64,000 bases of DNA from Coriaria nepalensis (taxonomy: Eukaryota > Streptophyta > Magnoliopsida > Cucurbitales > Coriariaceae). Under the pieces are notes generated by a model that was given only the letters and a program-made list of their open reading frames with translations, made no database searches and was not told the DNA's origin. Both the position numbers and the translations under genes were made by a program. Shown here one piece after another: positions 40,901 to 51,766 of the stretch; within the stretch, counting starts at the first letter, position 1; each line of letters starts with the position of its first letter. The stretch lies in contig CP114481.1 of NCBI GenBank assembly GCA_027186245.1, positions 568,001 through 632,000 on the forward strand, written 5' to 3'.

Positions 40901-41225
40901 ATCAGAAAAGATAAGGAGAAAGTGGATCTGCTTGCATTACTAGAGTTAAAGAATCCTGCAAGTGAGCCATCAACTACAACAGAATACCAATATTTGGTAA
41001 CAAGATTCTTAATCAAGTTAATAAAACTACCTTCAAAATCAAAGCACATCAATTAACTATACCATAAAGTTTAGCCCTATCTAATTGTAAAATCATATTT
41101 TCACCTCTAAATATTCTACTTAACGAAGTAGGAAGCTCCTGTATTAGAAGAATACAGTCATATATACCCCTATACCTTTTATAAAACTAATTATTTCTCA
41201 CTGATAAATTTAGGAAGAATTGAAC
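37957..41225 (-). mobile_element. LINE retrotransposon remnant (RT, RNase H, poly-A end)
   Basis: On -, RT begins near 41220 (FIKG-GIYDCILLIQEL). It continues through a GGENM-like region and a segment with ADELLSRHLN-like sequence to the catalytic YADDIFIF at about 40820. It then runs on to KQILSNFLWVF near 40420 and a maturation region to about 39650. RNase H is at 38480-38000 (NIDGSGKGNSGIS, then LEIYQDKNLHEIAIETD). A poly-A (poly-T on +) at 37957-37966 probably marks the 3' end. Many stops make it inactive. An unrelated AT-rich stretch of about 1 kb (38.5-39.6 kb) interrupts it. Confidence 0.75.
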
Positions 41226-41239
41226 TGTATATTTTCTCA

Positions 41240-41679
41240 AAAACCATAACACATGCATGAACAACAAATAACAATAGGACAGCAAAAGTGTTTTCAACGG
41301 ATTATATAGTTTTGTCGTTTAGAAGCCAAAGCCAGCAAACGAAACATGTTTCTGGTGATCCCACGTGACACCTTCGGACAGAAATCGGACATCTTAATAA
41401 ACCACACGTTTTTCAACCAAATTTGGGGAAAACCTAATCAATGAACTAGTGCATGTACAATGCATAGGTGAGTTACATCGACGTAAACTCAGTTTGAAAA
41501 GTGAACAGAAATCATAACACACCTATATATAAAGGTGGGGAGAAGAGTCTCTTGGCCACATAATAATAATATCCTATTCTATAACAAATCTTGCACTTGT
41601 TTTCCTTCTTGTTGTTTGTTTTTTTTTTTAAATCAACAACAATAATTTTCTGAAAGAGACGAATTCTTTGGGAGTGGAA
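41240..41679 (+). promoter_or_regulatory. Terpene synthase 1 promoter and 5' UTR
   Basis: TATATATAAA at 41524-41533 is a good TATA box about 150 bp before the ATG. A G-box CACGTG lies at 41362-41367. The region from about 41330 is nearly identical to 47040-47381 in front of terpene synthase 2. G-boxes are bound by MYC2-type factors in jasmonate-induced terpene synthases; this use is inferred. Confidence 0.6.
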
Positions 41680-44192
41680 ATGACGCAAACTGCAGAGAAT
41701 TATAATGATAAGATGCAAAGACGTACGGCTAATTATAAGCCGAATATATGGGACTATGATTATCTTGCTTCTGTTTGCAATTCCTACAATGTAAGCTTTA
41801 TTTTCTATTAATACCAATAAGTATTAATGGATTAGAAACATGAAATGAGTATTGGCTTACTAGTTACTAATCATATATCATGTGGATATAACTTTTGGCA
41901 GGGAGAGAAACACAAGAGAAGGGTGGAGGAGCTAAGAGAGTACGTGAAGTGCATGCTTCATCATGAAGCCATGATCCCAGATCAATTGACTATCTTAGAA
42001 TTGATTGACAATATATCGAAACTCGGTTTAGCAAATCTCTTTGAAGAAGAAATCAAGCAAGCTCTTGATCATGCTGTAACTTCTACGAAAATTGATGTGA
42101 TTTTGTCGGCTGAACACTGCCTTTATGCCACTGCCCTACGATTTAGGCTCCTCAGGCAACATGGCTATGAAGTTTCACTAGGTATGTATCCCTAATTCTA
42201 TGCTAATGCCATATTCTTTTTACACGAGCCCAGAAAATAGCATCATGGATGAGATCGTTTCAGTTAATTTTATAGGCATTATTTGAATTGCAGAGGTTTT
42301 TAAGAACTTTATGGAAGAGGAGGGTAAGATCAGGAAGATGATGATGAATGGAAAAGGAATGCTAGAACTTTTTGAGGCCTCACATCTTAGTTTTGAAGGA
42401 GAGGATATCATGGATGAGGCCAATGCTTTCTTGAAAGAAAATCTCAAGGACTTGGGATCAAATTTGAAAGTTGATGATCTTTATCTTGGCAAAAGAGTGG
42501 GTCATGCTTTGGACCTTCCATCCCATTGGAGAGTTCAATGGTTTGATGTTAGATGGCAAATCAACGCTTATGAAGAAGACAAAGTGCACATGAATCCCAA
42601 GTTGCTTGAGCTAGCTAAACTCAACTTCAACATGATCCAATCAGTATTCCAAAATGACTTGTTAGAAATTTATAGGTAATAACCCAAACCAAATAATTTC
42701 AACGACACATTGTCACATGAATCAATATTCCGATTTGAAAACACGACTCTAAAAAAATATCTGACCTTACGCGTGAAGTTAACAACAGTAAAAAAAAAAA
42801 TCCCATTGATTTTTGTTATTTTAATACTATGCTATGGTAACAGATGAAATACACAAATAACTTAGGTGTAAGTTTTTCTTAACAAACGAAAACAAATGCC
42901 ATATATATATATATATATGAAATTTACAGCTCCAAGTTAGAGAGTAACATTTTGTTCTTTACATATACTTTTAGGTGGTGGGCAAATCTTGGACTCAAGG
43001 AGAATATGACTTTTGCAAGGGATAGACTAGTGGAAAGTTTCATGTGTGCTATAGGACTTGCTTATGAGGCCCATTGTACAAGTTTCAGGAAATGGCTCAC
43101 TAAAGTCATTTGTTTGATTGTGGTAATAGATGATTTATATGACTTATATGGTTCATTGGAAGAGTTAAATCACTTCACCAACGCCATCGACCGGTTAGTG
43201 TTCGTTATTCGATAGTTTATTCTGTGTCTTTCCTGATGCTTCGACTTTTTAAAAGTAATTCGTGTGTATTTTGTATTCTAGGTGGGATGCAAGGGAAACA
43301 CGGCAACTTCCGAAGTGTATGAAGGTTTGTTTCGAAGCACTTAACACCATCACGATCGACATTGCTAAAGAAACTCAAGAGGAGAACGGCCATAACCAAT
43401 TCGCCATGCCTCAGATGAAGAAAGTGGTTAGTACATATAATCTTATATTGGGCTTTTAAAATTGTTATCTATTAACTGGTATCAACAAAAACTAATTGGT
43501 AAGACTTTGTATTAACTGCTTCAGTGGGCAGAGTTTTGTAAAGCATTATATGTCGAGGCGAAGTGGTACAATGAGGGATATACACCTTCACTACAAGAGT
43601 ACCTTGGCAATTCTTGGATCACATCTTCTGGTCCAGTGCTTCTGCTTCATGTATTCTTTGCTTCAATGCATCAAGTAGAAGAGGAGAGCAATTTCGACTT
43701 TCTACAACATCATCACGACCTTGTCTACAACATTTCCCTGATCATTCGCCTCTGCAATGATCTTGCAACTTCGACGGTAGGACCGAAGATGAACATTACA
43801 TATATATATAATTTTCTTCTTATAATTCATCTTGAACCAATTCTATAACCCCTGATCTTTATAACATGCAGGCTGAAGTAGAAAGAGGCGATGCTCCTTC
43901 GTCGATACTTTGTCACATGAGGGAAGCAAATGTAACAGAAGAAATAGCTAGGGGTTATATAAATGCCATGATAAAGCAAAGTTGGAAGAAAATAAACAAA
44001 GAATCCTTGTTGAACATAATCCATAACTTGCCAATAACAACACCATCGTTAAAGAAATCATCAGCTGTTAACATGAGCACAAATGCTGCTAGAGTTGCGC
44101 ATTTTCTCTATCAACATGGAGACGGTTTTGGGGTCCAAGACAAAGAAACTCGGACCGAGGTCCTGTCATTGCTTGTCCATCCTCTCGAGTAA
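41680..44192 (+). CDS. Terpene synthase 1 (TPS-b type, no transit peptide)
   Basis: Exons 41680-41790, 41902-42181, 42294-42675, 42975-43193, 43282-43426, 43525-43776 and 43872-44192 join to 569 residues; seven exons is the usual TPS-a/b/g structure. Motifs: RR-x8-W at 14-24; RDR 273-275; metal-binding DDLYD 310-314; NSE/DTE motif N457 to E465 (NDLATSTAE). Only 13 residues precede RR, so there is no plastid transit peptide and a cytosolic enzyme is likely. VQWFDVRWQINAY resembles TPS-b farnesene/ocimene-type synthases. The enzyme ionises a prenyl diphosphate, probably farnesyl diphosphate, to make a volatile terpene; the product cannot be read from sequence. It is a tandem duplicate of terpene synthase 2. 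Confidence 0.9.
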
Positions 44193-44283
44193 TCTTCACG
44201 ATTGAAATTGGATCAATGTATAAGAAGAGGAGCATATTACTGTCATGCTTTGCTAGCTAATCTTCAAATGTCCGTCCTCACTT

Positions 44284-44330
<47 letters not shown>

Positions 44331-46720
44331 CAATAACAAAGTTGAGTTGATGTGTCGAATAATGATTAGTAAATTTACAACATCGTTTATATATTTTGTC
44401 ATTTTGTGCATAAATTCGCTCTATTAGTAATATTATTAAATACGAGTATATATTTAAGACGATTATGATTAAATTATATAAGTAATTAATAGTAAAATAT
44501 GATGAGATGAGTTAATTTGAATAGGTAAGAGTATAAACTGAAGACTAAAATGCCTCGATTAAACTTTAATTTAGATCACAACTTTATTTTTAAACTTGAA
44601 CAATATAATTTCATACTTCATGTCAAACATTTTAGATTCAATTAGATTAAAGGGCAAATTAGGATTGATATGGTAATGATATATTTGGTTTGATTTTTTT
44701 TCATTCCGCTTTTAGTTTGAAGAATGATAAAGTCTAAATAATTTTTTAATTCATATTTGAATAACAAAAATTAATTCTTCAATTTCTACCAAAATAAATA
44801 TTTTTAGTGAGAATTAATTTAGTAATAATTTTATAGGCGATATTTTATATATTTTTAAAATTTTACTGTGATTCTTGAATATTTTTCGAATCTTCTTATT
44901 AGGAGTTCTTGACGTATTTTCAAATGAATTATTTTTCTATTTATTAACTATGCAACCAAACAAAAAAAATAAATAAATAATAAAAAATATTATTATTATG
45001 TTCTTATTCTATTCTTATTTACATTCATTTTATCATTCCTTTAAGAAATTGAACTAAACATACCTTAAAATTTTGAGAAAAATAGATTTCTATCTCAGAG
45101 TCTAAGTAATGTTTTTTTTTTTTGGCATTGCAGAAAATCTCAATTTATATATATATATAATACTTTTAATATCAAAATTTCTATTTTCTTCTCCTAACTT
45201 TTTTTTTTTTTTTTTTTTTTTCATTTCAATCCACCTCCATCAATGGAGCTCGCTCCATATTTGGAGCTATCTCTAGTTCATGGAGGTGGGGGAATAGAAA
45301 GTTTGGGTTAAAAGTATATAAATAGATACTTCTAGTTTAAAAACAGGTTCGGAAGGCCAAAAACAGCCTTAGAGAGGATAAAGTCTAACAGGAGAAAAGT
45401 CTTTGAAAAGCAAGGTAGTTTAAAGGGGGTGTTTCAAAAAAGCTAGTAGTATAAGGAGGTAAGTGTAATTTGTCTAAACTTTTACCCAAAATCCCTTTTT
45501 TATTATTAACATGATTGGATTGCAAAATATATTTTAAAACATAAGTTTTGAAAATTTAATCAATCACATATTTTTAAATTAATTTTGAATTAAAATCTCA
45601 AATTTCTACATAATATAAAAAACGTACTAACAGAGCCAAGTGGGGCTTGTGGGAGCTATAGCCTCGTCCACAGGCTTCCCAAAATTAAATATTTTACCCC
45701 AATAATTTAAATTTATAAAAGTCTTATATAATCTTATCTTCATAATTTTTTATTGATATATATTTACATTAGTTTTCATTATTGAAAACTTAAACATCAC
45801 TAGAACATTGAAAAAACTTTAAATTATAAATAAATAAATCCATAAAAAAATGAAAAAAAAAAAAAAAAAGCCTAAGGATGTACAGCTTGAAACCAGAGGG
45901 AAAGAGAGGCGCAGAGGGAGAGAAAATTACATCCTAGTTAATAAGATAAATGAGAAGTTATAAACTAGTTATTAAATGAATAGTTATATTTTTCCTTTTC
46001 TCTCTTTTCTTTCTCTTTCTCTCTTTTCTCTCTAAGAACCTTGACTTCCACTTTCTTTGCTTGGATTAGTGCTGGAGAGATTTCACTCACAAGCAATGAT
46101 CTAGACTATTTTTTTTTTTTCATTTCAGATTTCTTTCTTCTTTATTGAAGTTTTTTCAATATTTTTCTTGAGATTTGATTCTTTAATAATGTTCATTTGA
46201 TTTCTATTTTTATCTACCTAATTTAGTCCAATACTGAAAGATTTTTTTGGTCTATATCTTGAAACTTCTCAACCTTTAAGCATGTTATGAAGAAACTAAA
46301 AACAAAATAAGCAGTCATGGCATTTTCTTATTATAATGTTGCTATAATTTTTTCTTTGGATATTATTAGATTCGATTTTATTATTAGTTTTTGGGGGCTT
46401 TGATTTTAAGAGGAAGATTATTGAATTAGATAAAATTTTAGTTGTTTACTTCCCAAATTTAAAGAAATTTATGCTATTTTTTAAAGTAAATTTAAATATA
46501 TAGTTTAGGTGAGTCTTTCCAACCCTTTTGAATATATTTTCAAAATATATATTTGTAATTTTTTATTTAATATATAATTTTACCTTTTTGAAATAAATTA
46601 ATAAAATAAAATAAAAAAGAATATAGAATATAGAATGACGAATGAAAGATAAATGAGCAATGTATTGCCAAATAGAATTTAAGAAAATACCAAGGAAATG
46701 CATTCTCCTTCTAGATTCTC
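44193..46720. other. Spacer between the two terpene synthases
   Basis: Begins with the TPS1 3' UTR, which runs into an uninterrupted run of 44 A (44285-44328). A poly-T run of about 23 lies at 45200-45222, and a poly-A run of about 18 near 45851-45868. An inverted repeat sits at 45230-45295. 45380-45475 resembles the fold-back element in the ANR intron. A GGGGCTTGTGGGAGCTATAG stretch at about 45640 is hAT-end-like. No gene is seen. Confidence 0.5.
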
Positions 46721-46724
46721 TCTC

Positions 46725-47381
46725 TATCTCACTCTATAATTCTCAAAACCTTTAAAACATGCGTGAACAACAAATACATTTGGAGTCAAAATCTTTCAAC
46801 CGATATTTTCTTGGTCATTCAGAAAGGTAGAAAACAAAACATGTTTTGGTGAGACCACTTGATGCCTTCAGACACAAATTGAACATCTTAGGATCACATG
46901 CGTCGATCGACAAAAACATTGTACTTTCTACTTTCTTACCCATCTTCTTGGAAACCCTAATGAATGGTGGGCATTGCACACACGTGCATATATGCATATG
47001 ATAACTACGTACGCTTGATTTGAGAATAAGATAAATGAGAATTTTTTTAGCAAACGAAACATGTTTCTGATGGTCCCACGTGAAGAAATCGGACATCTTA
47101 ATAAACCACACGTTTCTCAACCAAATTTTGGGAAAATCTAATCAATGAACTAGTGATGTACAATGCATAGGTGAGTTACATCGACGTAAACTCAGTTTGA
47201 AAAGTGAACAGAAATCATAACACACCTATATATAAAGGTGGGGAGAAGAGTCTCTTGGCCACATAATAATAATATCCTATTCTATAACAAATCTTGCACT
47301 TGTTTTCCTTCTTGTTGTTTGTTTTTTTTTTAAATCAACAACAATAATTTTCTGAAAGAGACGAATTCTTTGGGAGTGGAA
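46725..47381 (+). promoter_or_regulatory. Terpene synthase 2 promoter, with a second degenerate promoter copy
   Basis: 47040-47381 is a near-identical copy of the TPS1 promoter, with G-box CACGTG at 47077-47082 and TATATATAA at 47227-47235. Directly upstream, 46740-46960 is a more diverged copy of the same region (shared AACATGCGTGAACAACAAATA and AACATGTTTTGGTGAGACCAC-type stretches). TPS2 therefore has one good and one decayed promoter in tandem. Confidence 0.6.
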
Positions 47382-49059
47382 ATGACGCAAACTGCAGAGA
47401 ATTATAATGATAAGATGCAAAGACGTACGGCTAATTATAAGCCGAATATATGGGACTACGATTATCTTGCTTCTGTTTGCAATTCCTACAATGTAAGCTT
47501 TATTTTCTATTAATACCAATATGTATTAATGGATTAGAAACATGAAATGAGTATTGGCTTACTAGTTACTAATCATATATCATGTGGATATAACTTTTGG
47601 CAGGGAGAGAAACACAAGAGAAGGGTGGAGGAGCTAAGAGAGTACGTGAAGTGCATGCTTCATCATGAAGCCATGATCCCAGATCAATTGACTATCTTAG
47701 AATTGATTGACAATATATCGAAACTCGGTTTAACAAATCTCTTTGAAGAAGAAATCAAGCAAGCTCTTGATCATGCTGTAACTTCTACGAAAATTGATGT
47801 GATTTTGTCGGCTGAACACTGCCTTTATGCCACTGCCCTACGATTTAGGCTCCTCAGGCAACATGGCTATGAAGTTTCACAAGGTATGTATCCCTAATTC
47901 TATGTTGATGCCATATTCTAATTTTTATACGAGCCCGGAAATAGAGCACCGTGAATGGGGCTGTTTCGGTTGGTTTTAAGTTAATTTTATATGCATCTTT
48001 TGGATTGCAGAGGTTTTTAAGAACTTTATGGAAGAGGAGGGTAAGAGGAAGATGATGATGAATGGGAAAGGAATGCTCGAACTTTTTGAAGCCTCATACC
48101 TTAGTTTTGAAGGAGAGGATATCTTGGATGAGGCCAATGCTTTCTTGAAACAAAAGCTCGAGTACTTGGTATCAAATTTGAAAGTTGATGATCTTTATCT
48201 TGACAAAAGAGTGGGCCATGCTTTGGACCTTTCATCTCATTGGAGGGTTCAATGGTTTGATGTTAGATGGCAAATCAATGCTTATGAAGAAGATAAAACG
48301 CACATGAATCCCAAGCTGCTTGAGCTTGCAAAACTCAACTTCAACCTGGTCCAATCGGTACTCCAAAATGACTTGTTAGATATTTATAGGTAATTACTCA
48401 AATGAGCTAATATTCCAATTTGAAAATACGTCTCTTAAAAGATATCTGTATTTATGTGTGCAGTTAACAACAATTAAAAAAATTCAAAATACTTTAAATT
48501 ATTTAAATATGATCAATATAAATTTTTATTATTCTAATACTACGTTAAGGTAACAGATGAAATACAAAAATAACTTAGGTATAAGTTTTTCTTAACCAAT
48601 GAAAACAAATGTCATATATATATGTGAAATTTACAGCTCCAAGTTGGAAAGTAAGATTTTGTTCTTTTGCATATACTTTTAGGTGGTGGGCAAATCTCGG
48701 ACTCAAGGAGAATATGACTTTTGCAAGGGATAGACTAGTGGAAAGTTTCATGTGCGCTATAGGACTTGCTTATGAGTGCCATTGCACAACTTTCAGGAAA
48801 TGGCTCACTAAAGTCATTTGTATGATTCTGGTGATAGATGATGTTTATGACTTATATGGTACATTGGAAGAGTTGCATCAATTCACCAACGTTGTTGACC
48901 GGTTAGTGCTTGTTATTTGGAGCGAAGCTTCTCTCAAGTTAGGTTTCAATTAGGGAGCTTACAGTCAGTACAAAATCCATAATGTGAGTTTCAAATATAT
49001 ACGGATTTTATACTAACAGTTGAAGCCCAACTTGAGGAAAACTCTCTCCTAATATTTGG

Positions 49060-49091
<32 letters not shown>

Positions 49092-50033
49092 TGATCTTTC
49101 CTTATGCTTCGACTTTGTCTAAAGTTTTATTTTTGTATTCTAGGTGGGATGCAAGGGAAACCAGACAACTTCCCAAGTGTATGAAGGTCTGTTTCGAAGC
49201 ACTTAACGCCATCACGATCGAGATTGCTAATGAAATTCATGAGGAGAACAGCCAATTCGTCTTACCTCACTTGAAGAAAGTGGTAAGTATAATCTAAGAT
49301 TGAGCTTTCAAAATTGTTATGAATTGAATGGTATCAACAAAGACTAGTTGGTAAGACTTTCTATTAACCTTTTCAGTGGGCAGAGTTTTGTAAAGCATTA
49401 TACCTCGAGGCGAACTGGTACAATGAGGGATATACACCTTCCTTACAAGAGTACCTTAGCAATGCTTGGATCACATCTTCTGGTCCAGTGCTTCTGCTTC
49501 ATGTATTCCTTGCTTCAATGCGTAAAGTAGAAGATCAGGAGAGTAATTTCGACTTTCTACAACATCATCACGACATTGTCTACAACATATCCCTGATCAT
49601 TCGCCTCTGCAATGATCTTGGAACTTCGGCGGTACGAAACCGAAAATTAACATTACATGTATATAATTCATTTTGATCCAAGTCTATAACCCCTGATCTT
49701 TGTAACATGCAGGCTGAACTAGAAAGAGGCGATGCTCCTTCGTCGATACTTTGTCACATGAGAGAAGCAAATGTAACAGAAGAAATAGCTAAGAAGTATA
49801 TAAAAGGCATGATAAAGGAAAGTTGGAAGAAATTAAACAAAGAATCCTTATTAAACATGACCGATAACTTTCCAATAACAACATCATTGTTAACGAAATC
49901 ATCAGTTGTTAACATGAGCACAAATGCTGCTAGAGTTGCACATTTTCTCTATCAACATGGAGATGGATTTGGGGTTCAAGACAAAGAAACTCGGACTGAG
50001 GTTGTATCGTTGCTTGTCCGTCCTCTTGAGTAA
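47382..50033 (+). CDS. Terpene synthase 2 (TPS-b type, no transit peptide)
   Basis: Exons 47382-47492, 47604-47883, 48011-48389, 48683-48901, 49144-49282, 49377-49631 and 49713-50033 join to 567 residues. Exon phases and introns match TPS1 exactly. RR-x8-W is at 14-24; DDVYD at 309-313 (DDLYD in TPS1); the NSE/DTE motif runs from N455 to E463 (NDLGTSAAE). The first two exons are almost identical to TPS1. Differences cluster near the active site: MILVIDDVYDLYG versus LIVVIDDLYDLYG, LHQFTNVV versus LNHFTNAI, and YECHCTTF versus YEAHCTSF. These could shift product outcome. Intron 4 carries a (TA)n microsatellite at about 49062-49089. No lesion is visible and the gene looks functional. Confidence 0.9.
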
Positions 50034-51766
50034 TCTTCCAGATTGAAATTTGATCAATGTCCATCGATCGATTAGAAGAGGAGCATATGATTGTCATTTC
50101 TTTGCTAGCTTATCTTCAACTGCATGTTCAAGCTCATAAATGTTGTATCCTTACCCTTGTTGGTTGCATTACCTTTACATTTCCATTCTATATTGTATCC
50201 TCAATGAAGTACTATTGTTTGGGATTAATTAACATTTTAATCCATATATAGTTAGAGTTTTATAAATTAGTTTATGTATAATTTTCAGCTAACTTTTTAA
50301 TTTATGTATAGTTTAAATAATATTTTTTAATTTCTATGATCGATTTTCAAACAATGATGCTGATGTGATATGTTAATATAATATTCCACGTCATTGAAAA
50401 AAAATATTTATTACTATTTCATTTTTAATCTTTCAGTATTTATACTTTGCTCCCTTATTAATTTCTTATTCTACTTTATAATCCAATTTTTCATTTTTGG
50501 AAAAGTATAAAAATTAGTTTTAAACATTTAAAAATCAAAATTAAAACCCCAAACAATATATCATAAAACGAGGAATCACAACAGTCCGATTGTTTTTACA
50601 AGAAATCGATTAAATAATTTGATCTCTTCGTAGGAGATCTAAAATTAGATATATCTAGTTCTTCTAAAGAATATAATCAAATCGATCTAATTATTTACAA
50701 AAAATGAGATCCATCGATCTAATTCTTCTTATTCATGAGGAAGATGAACCAAATTAAAAAAAAAACAGAAAAAAAGGTTTGCTCGAATGAACGAGACCTC
50801 CATTAGAGGTCTTGTTCGATACTAGGTCTCCTCTATGGAGGAGGTTTGGTTCCATAATATATTTTTTTAAGATCTTGGTTCATCTTTTTAGTGAAAAAGA
50901 TGAATTAGACAATCATATTCGGTTGTTTACGAGAAAGAACACAATTGATTTGATTGGGTTTTTTTATGAAAATTAGATTCAATTTTAAATATTTAATAAA
51001 AAAATCAGATCATTTCACTCAATTTTTCTTGTAAAAAATTGAACTATTTCAATCATCTTTTTCTCGAGAAATCGGATCAGATTTTTTTTTTCCCCTAACT
51101 TTTGTATTTAAAAAAAACAAAAATTTGAATTATAAAAAAATAGTAAATTAATAGAAAAAAAAGGTAAAAATAATAATAAAAAATAATAAAAAATAATAAT
51201 AAAAATATTTATATAATATAGCATAATATTATATCATCATATCAATTTAGTACTGTTTATCAAAAAATTGATTATAAGAATTAAAAAATAAGATAAATAA
51301 AAAAGTTAATCAGAAATTATACGTAAAAAGTGAATTAATTCTTTTATACAACATTGCAATTAAAATAAAAATCGACGTGTCGTTTTCAAGTTGAGATACG
51401 AAGTGGACCAAGCATTAAAAAAGACAAAAAGACGTAAAAAGGAAAAAGGGTAACATGAGATGTAATTGTGGAAGTGAGTGAGTAATCGGAGAAGGCAAAG
51501 ACAGCTGAGAGAGGATTTTCTCGGGGGGGAGAGAGAGAGAGAGAAGGGAAAAGGAAAAAGAAAATCGACCATTTTGTAATTTTCTCCGACTTCTCTTCTT
51601 CTCAGATTTTGTCTTAAAGCTCTGTTTGGAGGGGATTCTTCTTTTCTTCTCTCTTCCCTCTTTCTGAATCGAGGAACCAAACCGGAAGAAGAAGAAAAAG
51701 AAGAGGAGGTAGAACAAGAAATTAGGGTTCCAGGAGAGGGGGGGGGGGAGTGAGAGAGAGGGAATA
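50034..51766. other. Intergenic with diverged fold-back sequence
   Basis: Holds the TPS2 3' UTR, then AT-rich sequence. A stem is centred on about 50805 (GAACGAGACCTC against GAGGTCTTGTTC). Flanking ATCGAT/GATC-rich segments at 50600-50740 and 50930-51080 look roughly inverted, so a decayed inverted-repeat element is possible. The last 250 bp are GA-rich (GAGAGA near 51531-51543) and form the 5' UTR of the next gene. No extra gene is seen. Confidence 0.45.

Noticed and set aside
41680..41720. Plastid transit peptide on the terpene synthases
   Set aside because: Only 13 residues precede the RR-x8-W motif and no upstream in-frame ATG with a Ser/Thr-rich leader was found.
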